A stretch of 64,000 bases of DNA from Nocardioides pocheonensis (GTDB lineage Bacteria; Actinomycetota; Actinomycetes; Propionibacteriales; Nocardioidaceae), in assembly GCF_003725535.1 (NCBI RefSeq), contig NZ_RJSF01000007.1, positions 233-64,232 of the forward strand. Reading direction: 5' to 3'. Shown piece by piece: positions 33,142 through 41,699 of the stretch. Position numbers and translations under genes: made by a program. The notes below the pieces were generated by a model, which was not told the origin of the DNA, searched no databases, and saw only the letters and a program-made list of their open reading frames with translations. Positions within the stretch are counted from its first letter, which is position 1, and each line of letters starts with the position of its first letter.

Positions 33142-33978
33142 TCAGGTCGTCTTCCCGCTCGTCCGCTCCTCGTACGCCGCCCGCGCGGTGTGGTCGTACT
33201 CGGTGAACATCGTGTCCAGGCCGCTCCAGCGGCCGAGCCAGCGCTTCACCGGCGTGGGCAGCGCGGCCCACTGGGTGCTGCCGAAGGCGAGCCGGCGCGG
33301 CACGGCGGCCACCGGCCGGTGCTTGCCGAGGAGCCCGACGACCGCCGCGGCCACCTGCTCGGGCGAGATCGGCGGACTCAGCTTCGGCGCTGTGGTGCCG
33401 TCGATGAGGCCGGTGCTGGTGAACGACGGCAGCACCGCCGAGACGCGCACCCCGCTGCTCGCGAGCTCGGCGTCGAGCGCCTCCGACAACGCGATGACGG
33501 CCGCCTTGGTGCCGCTGTAGACGGCCGAGCCGGCCGAGGGGATCCGTCCCGCGAGGGAGGCGATGTTGACGATCTGCCCGCCACCGGCGCGGACCATCCG
33601 GGGTGCGACCTCGTGGCAACCGATGATCACGCCGCGCAGGTTGATGTCGAGCTGACGCAGCTGTGCGTCCAGCGGGGTGTCCAGGTGCCGCCCGATCACC
33701 ATGATGCCGGCGTTGTTGACCAGTCCGTCGACGCGGCCGAACTCCGCCTCGACCTTGTCCAGGAAGCCGGCGAACGACGCCTCGGAGGTCACGTCGAGCG
33801 GCAGCGCCAGGCCGGCGTACGCCTGCGCGGCCTGGGTGGCGAGCTCGACATCGAGGTCGCCGATCGCCACCCGGGCACCGGCCGCCGCCAGTGCGCGTGC
33901 GGTGGCGTCGCCGATGCCGCGGGCGCCTCCGGTGACCGCGACGACACGGCCCTGGAGCGAGCGCTGTGCTGACCTCAT
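33142..33978 (-). CDS. Short-chain dehydrogenase/reductase
   Basis: 278 aa Rossmann-fold SDR. The NAD(P) motif is TGGARGIG at residues 16-23, then NNAG (LVNNAGIMVI), the catalytic Ser in IVNIASLAGRI, and Tyr-Lys in YSGTKAAVI. An Asp after strand 2 (IGDLD) suggests NAD preference. The C-terminal part (QWAALPTPVKRWLGR) resembles SDRs paired with acyl or hydrocarbon oxidation. The ATG overlaps the ALDH stop as ATGA, so it is the last gene of the MpaB/ALDH/SDR operon. Confidence 0.88.
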   Translation of the reverse strand: MRSAQRSLQGRVVAVTGGARGIGDATARALAAAGARVAIGDLDVELATQAAQAYAGLALPLDVTSEASFAGFLDKVEAEFGRVDGLVNNAGIMVIGRHLDTPLDAQLRQLDINLRGVIIGCHEVAPRMVRAGGGQIVNIASLAGRIPSAGSAVYSGTKAAVIALSEALDAELASSGVRVSAVLPSFTSTGLIDGTTAPKLSPPISPEQVAAAVVGLLGKHRPVAAVPRRLAFGSTQWAALPTPVKRWLGRWSGLDTMFTEYDHTARAAYEERTSGKTT

Positions 33979-35603
33979 CGTGTGCTCCTTCGGTTGCGCA
34001 GTCGGGCGGCGGCGAGCTGGGCGCGCAGTGCGGCGGCACCGGCGGCGAGGAACCCCTTGGGCTTCACGGGGTAGGGCAGGGCACGCTTCTGGGTGGCGAC
34101 CGTCTGGGTCTCGGTGTAGCGGAGCAGGCCGTCGGGACCGTGTCTGCGACCGACCCCGCTGGCGCCCATGCCGCCCATGGGCGCGGACACCGAGCCGATC
34201 GCGGCGACGTAGCCGTCGTTGACGTTGACCGAGCCGGCGCGAATGCGCGCGGCCATGAGGCGCGCGGTCTCGACGTCGCGCGACCAGATGCTGGCGGACA
34301 GCCCGTAGTCGGTGTCGTTGGCCCGCGCGATCGCGTCCTCGTCGTCGACGACGGGGTAGACGGCGACCACCGGGCCGAAGGTCTCGTCGGCGTACGCCGT
34401 CATCGCCGGGGTCACGTCGACCAGCACGGTCGGCTCGAAGAACAGCGGTCCGAGGTCCGGTCGGGCCCGCCCGCCGGCGACGACCTTCGCTCCCTTCGCC
34501 ACTGCATCGTCGACGTGCCGGCGGGTCACCTCGAGCTGCTCGGCAGAGGTCAGTGAGCCCATCTCCACGGAGAAGTCGTACGCCGCCCCGAGCCGGATCC
34601 CCTTCGTGGCAAGGGCAAACGCGTCGACGAAGGCGGCGTACCGCGACTCGTGCACGTAGATCCGCTCGATGCCGATGCAGATCTGGCCGGCGTTGGAGAA
34701 GCACGCCTGCACCGCTCCGGTGACGGCCGCGTCGAGGTCGGCGTCGGCGCGCACGATCATCGGGTTCTTGCCGCCGAGCTCCATCGAGGTGCCGATCAGC
34801 CGGCGTCCGCACGCGGCCGCCAGCTCCCGGCCGGTGGCGGTCGACCCGGTGAAGGCGAGGTGGTCGACCTCGTCGATCAGGGCCGGCCCGATCACCGAGC
34901 CACGACCGGCCACGACCTGCCAGACGTCGTCCGGGAGCCCGGCACGGGCGGCCAGCTCGCGGGCGGCGAGCAGCGAGAGCGGCGCCTGGGAGTCGGCCTT
35001 GCTCAGCACCGCGTTGCCCGCGACCAGTGCGGGGATCACGTCGCCCACCGCGAGGAACAAGGGGTAGTTCCACGGCGCGATCACGCCGACCAGCCCCTTG
35101 GGCCGGTGCGCGACCCGGGTGCGGACGAGGCCGGGCGTGCCGGACAGCACCGGCCGCTCGGCCAGGTAGTCGGCGGCGTTGTGGGCGTAGTGCGCGGTCA
35201 CCGCGGGCAGCCCGAGCAGCTCGATCGACCCGTGCACCCGGGACTTGCCGGTCTCCCACTGCACCACGTCGAGGAGCCGATCCTTCTCCTTCAGCACCAG
35301 CTCGGCGAACCGGATCAGCGGACGCAGCCGCTCGGCCAGCGGGAGCGCCGCCCAGGCCGCTTGCGCCGACCGGGCCCGGGCCGCGGCCGCGCGCACGTCG
35401 GCCGCCGACGACTGGGGCACCGCGGGCAGCGGGTCGCCGGTGAACGGCGCCAGCGCGCTCGCGGTCTCGCCGGAGGAGCTGGTCACCCAGCGGAGCAGGG
35501 CCTCGACGTACGCCGCGTCGACACGCGAGGGCGTTTCGGCAGGCTCGACGACCCGGGGGCCGGGGGTTTCGGCAGGCTCAACCACCGAGGGACGGGCGCT
35601 CAC
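33975..35603 (-). CDS. Aldehyde dehydrogenase (succinate-semialdehyde-dehydrogenase-like)
   Basis: 542 aa. Motifs: GVIAPWNYPLFLA, the NAD site FTGSTATGRELA, the general-base Glu in SMELGGKNPMI, and the nucleophile Cys in FSNAGQICIGIERIY. About 40 N-terminal residues are unusual: a doubled VVEPAETP segment coded by two copies of the dispersed 22-bp repeat. The GTG at 35603 overlaps the upstream oxygenase stop (GTGA), so this extended N-terminus is probably translated. Oxidises an aldehyde, likely the product of the neighbouring oxidations. Confidence 0.88.
   Translation of the reverse strand: MSARPSVVEPAETPGPRVVEPAETPSRVDAAYVEALLRWVTSSSGETASALAPFTGDPLPAVPQSSAADVRAAAARARSAQAAWAALPLAERLRPLIRFAELVLKEKDRLLDVVQWETGKSRVHGSIELLGLPAVTAHYAHNAADYLAERPVLSGTPGLVRTRVAHRPKGLVGVIAPWNYPLFLAVGDVIPALVAGNAVLSKADSQAPLSLLAARELAARAGLPDDVWQVVAGRGSVIGPALIDEVDHLAFTGSTATGRELAAACGRRLIGTSMELGGKNPMIVRADADLDAAVTGAVQACFSNAGQICIGIERIYVHESRYAAFVDAFALATKGIRLGAAYDFSVEMGSLTSAEQLEVTRRHVDDAVAKGAKVVAGGRARPDLGPLFFEPTVLVDVTPAMTAYADETFGPVVAVYPVVDDEDAIARANDTDYGLSASIWSRDVETARLMAARIRAGSVNVNDGYVAAIGSVSAPMGGMGASGVGRRHGPDGLLRYTETQTVATQKRALPYPVKPKGFLAAGAAALRAQLAAARLRNRRSTR
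35532..35586. repeat. Two copies of the 22-bp dispersed repeat inside ALDH coding sequence
   Basis: Copies at 35532-35553 (one base changed at the start, GACGACC end) and 35565-35586 lie 33 bases apart in the same orientation, a whole number of codons. They encode the duplicated VVEPAETP peptide near the ALDH N-terminus. Confidence 0.85.
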
Positions 35604-36478
35604 GCGGCCCGGCCTTCGCGCTCGAACGCACGCAGCGGGATCGGGTGCAGGCGCAGCCGGGCGGGCAGCCGCACGTAGAGCGGGTCCAGCGCCCGGCAGG
35701 CCCGGGCGAAGCGCCGGTAGCGCCGCTCCCGGCGCTCGTCCCACGGCAGCCCGAGGATCTCCCGCGCCCGCGGCGGAAGGCCGCCGATGGTGAGGAAGGA
35801 GCTGACCGCATCGATCGGCCGGCGGACGAGCCACCACAGAGCGGGGTGCACGCGCCCGGGCCGGGGCCAGCCCTTCGTCGCGTAGCCCACGCCGTACGCC
35901 GCGGTGCGGTGGGCCACCAGCCGCTCGTCGAGCATCCGGTCGAAGTAGTCGGCGAACTCGGCGTACGTGCGCGGTATGTCGCGCGCGCTGACGCCGTACC
36001 GCTCGAACCAGGTGACCGACTCGGAGACCAGCTGCTCCTTCTCCTCCGCGCTGAGCCGGCGGACGAACGTGTCGGTGGCGGTGAGCAGGTGCTCGACGAA
36101 GCAGGCGTGCGCCCAGTAGTAGGTGTCGGGGTTCAGCGCGCTGTAGGGCGAGCCGTCGGGCAGCTTGCCCTTGATCGGCTTGTGGAAGTCGCGCACCCGG
36201 TGACCGGCCGCGTCACCGTCGGCGCCGTACACGGTGTCGAAGATCGGCGGGATGCTGCGCTGCAGCCGGGCGAGAGTCTCGGCGAACCAGACCGAGTGCT
36301 CCTCCACGCCCTGACCGAGCGACGGCAGCATGTTCTGCAGCACCGCGGCCCGCGGGCCGAGCAGCGCCATCCGGTGGTCGCCGAAGTACCGCCAGGTCAG
36401 GGAGTCGGGCCCGAGCGGTGCTGCTGCCTCGGTCCTGCGGGCGGTCGCGCGGAGATTTCGGATCTGGGCCAACGACAT
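35600..36478 (-). CDS. MpaB/DUF2236-family oxygenase-like protein
   Basis: 292 aa. The family core is ALNPDTYYWAHACFVEHLLTA (about residues 115-135), whose His and surrounding residues bind haem b in the related rubber oxygenase Lcp and in MpaB. Other family pieces include FHKPIKGKLPDGSPY and RYFGDHRMALLGPRAAVLQN. The C-terminus is basic. The ATG at 36478 is preferred; the ATG at 36493 lies inside the intergenic palindrome. It heads the oxygenase/ALDH/SDR operon, diverging from a P450. Substrate unknown, probably a hydrophobic compound. Confidence 0.8.
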   Translation of the reverse strand: MSLAQIRNLRATARRTEAAAPLGPDSLTWRYFGDHRMALLGPRAAVLQNMLPSLGQGVEEHSVWFAETLARLQRSIPPIFDTVYGADGDAAGHRVRDFHKPIKGKLPDGSPYSALNPDTYYWAHACFVEHLLTATDTFVRRLSAEEKEQLVSESVTWFERYGVSARDIPRTYAEFADYFDRMLDERLVAHRTAAYGVGYATKGWPRPGRVHPALWWLVRRPIDAVSSFLTIGGLPPRAREILGLPWDERRERRYRRFARACRALDPLYVRLPARLRLHPIPLRAFEREGRAA

Positions 36479-36485
36479 GCGCCGA

Positions 36486-36511
36486 TGATACATTGAAACG
36501 GATTTGTGTCA
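36486..36511. promoter_or_regulatory. Candidate TetR operator in the divergent P450/oxygenase promoter
   Basis: TGATACA (36486-36492) and TGTGTCA (36505-36511) are inverted with one mismatch, 12 bases apart. It sits in the 64-base gap between the two divergent operons, one of which encodes a TetR regulator, so it is a natural operator. The stretch is markedly AT-richer than its surroundings. Confidence 0.5.
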
Positions 36512-36542
36512 CCATCCCATCGCCTCTCTCCCGGAGCTGCCC

Positions 36543-37868
36543 GTGACCGCGACCGCCGAGACGTCCCTCCGCACCGCCCGCGGCCCCCGACTGGGCGTGG
36601 TGCACCTGCTCCGGCTGCGCAAGCGCCCGATCGAGCACAACGACTTCCTGCGGGCGACGTACGGCGACGTGGTCCGGCTCCACGTCTTCGGCACCACCCT
36701 GTACGCCGCCTACGGGCTCGACGCGGCGGAGCAGGTGCTGATCAACCGGGAGCGGATCTTCGCCAACGGGCCCGCGTGGTCGCACTTCATCGGGCCGTTC
36801 TTCCGGCGCGGCCTGATGCTGCTGGACTTCGACGAGCACCTGCACCACCGGCGGATCCTCCAGCACGCGTTCACCAACGACGCGCTCCGCCGGTACCACG
36901 CAGTGATGGTGCCCCACATCCGCAGCGGGCTCGCGGCCTGGGAGTCGGTCCCGCAGCCGCGGATGCACCAGCTGTTCAAGGAGCTCACCCTCGACCTGGC
37001 ACTGGAGACCTTCGTCGGTGTCGACCTCACCCGCGCCGAGCAGGACCGGATCAACCAGGCCTTCATCGACGCCGTCCGCGCCGGCACCTCGATCGTGCGC
37101 AAGCCGGTCCCGGGCACTCCGTGGGCACGCGGGCTGGCGGCCCGGAAGGTGCTCGAGGAGTTCTTCTTCACCCACCTGCCGGAGAAGCGCAGGCGCGGTG
37201 GCGACGACCTGTTCGCCCAGCTGTGCATCGCCCGGAGCGAGGAGGGCGACGAGTTCAGCGACGAGGACATCGTCAACCACATGATCTTCCTGCTGATGGC
37301 GGCCCACGACACCAGCACGATCACGATGAGCGCGATGGCCTACTTCCTGGCGCGCCATCCGGAGTGGCAGGAGGCGGCGCGCGAGGAGTCGATCGCTGCG
37401 GGGACCGTCGACTACGACGGCGTGCTCGGCCTCGACCTGCTCGACCGGGTGATGAAGGAGTCGATGCGGCTGTGCAGCCCGGTGCCGTCGCTGCCCCGGG
37501 TCGCCGTGCGCGAGACGTCGCTCAACGGGCACCGGATCCCGGCGGGCGCGTTCGTGGCGGTCTCGCCGTACTACAACCACCACGACCCGGCGTACTGGCC
37601 GGACCCGACCCGGTTCGACCCCGACCGCTTCTCCCCCGAGCGCCGGGAGGACCACAGCCACCGGATGGCCTTCGAGCCGTTCGGCGGCGGCGTGCACAAG
37701 TGCATCGGCATGCACTTCGCCGGGGTGCAGGTGCGGGCGATCTTCCACGAGCTGCTGCGCAGCTACCGCTGGTCGGTGCCGGCCGGCTACGAGTGGCCGC
37801 TCGACCTGGCCGCGCTGCCGTTCCCGCGCGACCGGCTCCCGGTGCGGTTGGAGAGGATCGACTCATGA
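36543..37868 (+). CDS. Cytochrome P450 monooxygenase
   Basis: 441 aa soluble-type P450. The I-helix oxygen-activation motif is MAAHDTSTIT, the K-helix ExxR is KESMRL, and the haem-binding loop is FEPFGGGVHKCIGMHFAG with Cys387 as thiolate ligand. No N-terminal membrane anchor. The GTG at 36543 has GGAG seven bases upstream. Its stop overlaps the TetR gene ATG (ATGA). Hydroxylates an unidentified hydrophobic substrate; needs ferredoxin and reductase encoded elsewhere. Confidence 0.93.
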   Translation: MTATAETSLRTARGPRLGVVHLLRLRKRPIEHNDFLRATYGDVVRLHVFGTTLYAAYGLDAAEQVLINRERIFANGPAWSHFIGPFFRRGLMLLDFDEHLHHRRILQHAFTNDALRRYHAVMVPHIRSGLAAWESVPQPRMHQLFKELTLDLALETFVGVDLTRAEQDRINQAFIDAVRAGTSIVRKPVPGTPWARGLAARKVLEEFFFTHLPEKRRRGGDDLFAQLCIARSEEGDEFSDEDIVNHMIFLLMAAHDTSTITMSAMAYFLARHPEWQEAAREESIAAGTVDYDGVLGLDLLDRVMKESMRLCSPVPSLPRVAVRETSLNGHRIPAGAFVAVSPYYNHHDPAYWPDPTRFDPDRFSPERREDHSHRMAFEPFGGGVHKCIGMHFAGVQVRAIFHELLRSYRWSVPAGYEWPLDLAALPFPRDRLPVRLERIDS

Positions 37869-38413
37869 CGACCGCGATCCTCGACGCCGCCCAGCAGGTC
37901 TTCGAGCAGTACGGCGCCCGGCGGGCCAACGTCGAGGACGTCGCCCGGGCCGCCGGCATCAGCCGCAGCACGCTCTACCGCGCCTACCCCAACAAGGAGG
38001 CGCTGCTCGACGCGGTCCTGATGCGCCAGCTCGGCGACTTCCTCGGCGAGCTCGACCGGGTCGCCTCGGGCCTGCCGCCGCGCGACGCGGTCGTCGAGTG
38101 CTTCGCCCGCGGCATGGCCCTCACCCGCGAGATCCCGTTGCTCGCCCGGCTGGTCGAGACCGAGCCCGAGATCATCACCGGGGCGGGCGCCTCGTCGCAC
38201 AGCAGCCTCGTGCTCGGCACCGCCGACCAGGTCGCCCGCACGCTCCGTCGTAGCGGCGCGACCATGCCCGACGACGAGCTCCACGTCGTCGCCGAGCTGA
38301 TGCTGCGGCTGGCCTACACCTACCTGCTCAACCCGCACGGCAACCTCGACATGACCGACGAGCAGGCCGTGCGCGAGTACGCCGCGCGCTACCTCGCGCC
38401 GCTGGTGCACTGA
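37865..38413 (+). CDS. TetR-family transcriptional regulator
   Basis: 182 aa. N-terminal helix-turn-helix at ~20-45 (ANVEDVARAAGISRSTLYRA, YPNKEALLDAVL) is a textbook TetR domain; the C-terminal all-helical part would bind a ligand. It is co-translated with the P450, so probably senses the P450 substrate or product and controls the divergent promoter, where a palindrome is present. Confidence 0.9.
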   Translation: MTTAILDAAQQVFEQYGARRANVEDVARAAGISRSTLYRAYPNKEALLDAVLMRQLGDFLGELDRVASGLPPRDAVVECFARGMALTREIPLLARLVETEPEIITGAGASSHSSLVLGTADQVARTLRRSGATMPDDELHVVAELMLRLAYTYLLNPHGNLDMTDEQAVREYAARYLAPLVH

Positions 38414-38503
38414 GCCGTTCAACCTCCGCAGGGAGCCGACGCGTCTTTTCGGGTGGAGGATCGTTCCTGAGCCTCTCGGCGCGACGAGGTGAGGAGGGCC
38501 GCG

Positions 38504-39034
38504 ATGCCGGTTCGGCACCAGTCGGACGTCTCGGCCTTCTCCGAGTTCGTGGCCGCGCGGTCAGCGAGCCTGTTCCGCACGGCGTACCTCGTCATCGGTG
38601 ACCACCAGCTCGCACAGGACCTCCTCCAGGACTCGCTGGTCCGCACGTACGTCGCGTGGCCCCGACTGCGCGACCCGGCGAATGCCGAGGCGTACACCCG
38701 CCGCACCATCGTGAGGACCGCGGTTTCGTGGCGACGCCGACGCTCCTTCCACGAGCTCGCGGCGGCCGAGCTGCCCGAGGGCCGTGCCCCCGACGAGACG
38801 ACCCGAGTCGGTGCGCGCGACGAGCTCTGGAGCGCCCTTCGCCTGCTTCCGCCGCGGCAGCGCGCCACGGTGGTGCTGCGTTTCTGCGAGGACCTCTCCG
38901 AGGCACAGACGGCCACGCTCATGGACTGCTCGGTCGGCAGCGTCAAGAAGCAGACCTTCCTGGCCCTCGGCAAGCTGCGTGACCACCTGGGCGCCGACTT
39001 CGTGCCCCCCGACCAGACGACGGTGACCTCGTGA
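38504..39034 (+). CDS. SigE-family ECF RNA polymerase sigma factor
   Basis: 176 aa. Region 2 is ARSASLFRTAYLVIGDHQLA, LLQDSLVRTYVAW and region 4 is LLPPRQRATVVLRFCEDLSE through CSVGSVKKQTFLALGKLR. The pattern fits the actinobacterial SigE-family (SigE/SigL-like, ~170 aa). The ATG at 38504 has GAGGAGGG upstream, favoured over a GTG five codons earlier. Its stop overlaps the next gene (GTGA), a membrane protein that may act as its regulator. Confidence 0.88.
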   Translation: MPVRHQSDVSAFSEFVAARSASLFRTAYLVIGDHQLAQDLLQDSLVRTYVAWPRLRDPANAEAYTRRTIVRTAVSWRRRRSFHELAAAELPEGRAPDETTRVGARDELWSALRLLPPRQRATVVLRFCEDLSEAQTATLMDCSVGSVKKQTFLALGKLRDHLGADFVPPDQTTVTS

Positions 39035-40263
39035 CCAGCTTCTTGGACCTCGCGCGTCAGGTGGAGAGCCTGGCCCCACCGACACCCGACGTCGCCACCC
39101 TCGTTGCCCGTGGCGAGCGAGAGCTCCACCGACGTCGCGTGGCTGCCGTCGTCACGGCGGCAGCCGTCGTGGTGGTGATGATCGCCGGAGGCGTGCTCGT
39201 CGGTGGCGGGGACCCGGACTCCAGGGGACCGATCGAGCCGACCCACCGTCATGACAGGACCCCCGCGCCGACACTCCCCAAGGTGCGCCAGATCGCGTAC
39301 GCCGACGGTCTCCGCGGTCGGTCGATCCACTTCGGGACGCACGAGGTCCGCACCGGCATCGCCTTCACCCAGATCGACGTCACCGACGACGGGTTCCTGT
39401 TCTCGACCGGCGACGTGCACGGTCAAGGGAACAAGTCCTTGTGGTTCAGCGACGGCGGGTCGCCGGTCAAGCTCAGCGACTCCGACTGCGGCGCGGCACA
39501 CGGCTTCGCCAACGGTGTCGTGACCGGGACGTCCGGCTCCAGGGCGGTGTGGCTCGAGTGCCCGAAGGGCGCTCCGCAGAGCCTCGTGGTCTTCAACACC
39601 TCGTCGATGCGCGAGGTCGTTCGCCAACCGCTGGAGCCGTGCGAGCCGCAGCCGGGTGGGTGCTCGCTCGAGGCCCTGATCGGCGACGACGTCTACCTCG
39701 TCGACGCGTACACGCGTCATCCTGACGGGCCCATTCGCACGCGTGGGCTCGTGCTCGACCTGACCACCTCCTCGTTGACCCAGGTGTCCACGACGGATCA
39801 GCGCTACGCAGAGGCGACGGACACCCAGGCGTACATCGCCGACGTCAGGAGCCTGGCCCGCGGCCTGGTCGTCGGGGAGAGCCCGCAGACCGGCCAGCCC
39901 ACCGACGGGATCGGACTGCGCTTCTCCGTCGTGGGAGCGACGGCGAGGCTGGTGCCGGACCTCGGGATGCCGAACGGCGACGAGATCCGGGGCCCGGCCT
40001 GGAGCATCGCGACGGGACGACAGGTCCAGCTGCGCCTGCCCCCCGGCTACGACTTCCCGGGCCGCGCGGACACCTTCTCGCTGTTCGAGTGGCTCGATGA
40101 CGACACCGTGGCCCTCCTCGCCGGCGGTGGTGGCTGGGACGGTGGCCGATCAGCCGGCGACATTCTCACCTGCCGGCTGTCCGACGGCCGCTGTCGGCTG
40201 GCCGTCCGCGGCCCCGCCGAGAGGACCGTGCGAGTCGTCCCCAACCTCGATCTGCCGGGCTGA
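39031..40263 (+). CDS. Single-span membrane protein with extracytoplasmic beta-rich domain
   Basis: 410 aa. A 40-residue cytoplasmic region is followed by one transmembrane helix (AAVVTAAAVVVVMIAGGVLV, ~38-58) and an extracytoplasmic domain of about 340 residues rich in beta strands with two Cys (CEPQPGGC), possibly a propeller. By position after a SigE-family sigma gene and the coupling GTGA, it is a candidate anti-sigma factor or signal receptor, but no ZAS zinc motif is present. Function inferred only. Confidence 0.7.
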   Translation: MTSFLDLARQVESLAPPTPDVATLVARGERELHRRRVAAVVTAAAVVVVMIAGGVLVGGGDPDSRGPIEPTHRHDRTPAPTLPKVRQIAYADGLRGRSIHFGTHEVRTGIAFTQIDVTDDGFLFSTGDVHGQGNKSLWFSDGGSPVKLSDSDCGAAHGFANGVVTGTSGSRAVWLECPKGAPQSLVVFNTSSMREVVRQPLEPCEPQPGGCSLEALIGDDVYLVDAYTRHPDGPIRTRGLVLDLTTSSLTQVSTTDQRYAEATDTQAYIADVRSLARGLVVGESPQTGQPTDGIGLRFSVVGATARLVPDLGMPNGDEIRGPAWSIATGRQVQLRLPPGYDFPGRADTFSLFEWLDDDTVALLAGGGGWDGGRSAGDILTCRLSDGRCRLAVRGPAERTVRVVPNLDLPG

Positions 40264-40342
40264 GACCGGCAGGCGTCTCACGTCAAGCAACCTTCAAGAC
40301 TCGCGCGTCACGATCGAGGCACCTGATCCGAGGAGGGCCCCG

Positions 40343-40639
40343 ATGGACGACGACATCCACCCGATTTCTCCACCTCCTGGCACCGTGCCCGCCGGCTGGG
40401 CCGCGTACCAGCCGCCCCGACGGCGGCGGATCGGCCTCGCCGTCGCGGCGCTCGCCCTCGTCGCCGGCGGCACCGCCGGTGGGATCACCGTGGGCGCGAA
40501 CCTCGGATCGGGCGAGCACGAGACCGGCTTCAGCACCCAGACCTCGCAGGCGTTCACCGGCGGCCAGGAGGAACCGGCCGAGGCGGAGCAGCCGGCCCCC
40601 GCACCGGCGCACACCGGCGAGGGTGGCGGCGACGACTGA
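40343..40639 (+). CDS. Small membrane-anchored hypothetical protein
   Basis: 98 aa: acidic N-terminus, a basic stretch PPRRRRIG, one hydrophobic helix (LAVAALALVAGGTAGGITVG) and a Pro/Glu/Ala-rich extracytoplasmic tail. GAGGAGGG precedes the ATG at 40343. It follows the sigma/membrane pair by 80 bases, on the same strand, and could be in its regulon. No family recognised. Confidence 0.6.
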   Translation: MDDDIHPISPPPGTVPAGWAAYQPPRRRRIGLAVAALALVAGGTAGGITVGANLGSGEHETGFSTQTSQAFTGGQEEPAEAEQPAPAPAHTGEGGGDD

Positions 40640-40710
40640 GCGCCATCCGGCCTCGAACCCGGGACCTTCAACTCGGGCGCGCGCGGCCGGTGCGGAACTA
40701 GCGTCGACAC

Positions 40711-41699
40711 ATGTGCGACACCCTGGTCAGCCTGACCGACGACGGCCCCCTCTTCGCCAAGAACAGCGACCGGGACGCGAACGAGGCGCAGGTCCACCGC
40801 AACCTGCGCACCCCCACCGGACGCGCATACTTCCGCGTCGTCTGCGTGGCGGTGTTCGCCGCCGAGACCAGCGACCTCTCGCTGCTGCACGCGCTGTTCT
40901 ACAGCCACTCCGGCACCGACCTCGAGACGCTGATCAGCACCGACCGGGGCGCGCAGCAGGACCGGATCGTCGGCGGCTCGATCCGGATCGCCGAGAACAT
41001 GGCGGCCGACCTCGGCGACCGGGTGCGGTTGTCCGCCGTGGTCAATCGGATCGGACAGGACGACACGGGGGTCTCCGTGGTGCTGCGCGACGGCTCGGCG
41101 GTGACGGGCAGCCACGTGATCGTCACGCTCCCGCCGACGCTGGCCGGCCGGCTGGACTACGAGCCGGCGCTGCCGTCCTGGCGCGACCAGCTCACGCAGA
41201 GGTTGCCGGCCGGGTCGGTGATCAAGGCGTACGCCGCCTACGACGAGCCGTTCTGGCGCGCCGACGGCCTCAACGGGCAGGCGGCCTCGGACCGAGGCCG
41301 GTCAAGATCACCTTCGACAACTCCCCGCCCAGCGGGACGCCCGGCGTCCTGATGGGCTTCCTCGAGGGCGACGAGGCCCGCGCGTGGGCGCGGCGTCCGC
41401 TCGAGGAGCGCCGGGACGCCGTCCTGGGCTGCTTCGCCAGGTACTTCGGGCCGAAGGCACTGCAGCCGCGCGAGTACGGGGAGCGCGACTGGATGGCCGA
41501 GGAGCTCACGCGCGGCTGCTACGGCGCGCACTTCACGCCGGGGGTGTGGACGGCGTACGGGCCGGCGCTGCGCGAGCCGGTCGGCCGGATCCACTGGGCC
41601 GGAGCGGAGTGCTCGCCGGTGTGGAACGGCTACATGGAGGGCGCGGTGCGGTCCGGAGAGGACACCGCGCGCGCGGTGCTGGCCGCCGCGGGCGGATAG
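40711..41699 (+). pseudogene. Chimeric pseudogene: C69-peptidase start fused to frameshifted flavin amine oxidase
   Basis: The first ~27 codons read MCDTLVSLTDDGPLFAKNSD, the N-terminus of C69 peptidases/secernins with nucleophile Cys2. From about 40790 the frame instead reads as a flavin monoamine oxidase that has lost its FAD-binding N-terminus (GRAYFRVVCVAVFAAETSDL, GTDLETLISTDRGAQQDR, YAAYDEPFWRADGLNG). Near 41300 a one-base loss moves the match to another frame (VKITFDNSPPSGTPGVLMGF, WTAYGPALREPVGRIHWAGA to a stop at 41699). It looks like an internal deletion joining two genes plus later decay. Non-functional as either enzyme. Confidence 0.8.

Noticed and set aside
39031-40263. Calling the membrane partner of the sigma factor an anti-sigma factor outright
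   Set aside because: Only its position and overlap support this. No ZAS or other anti-sigma motif is visible in the cytoplasmic part.
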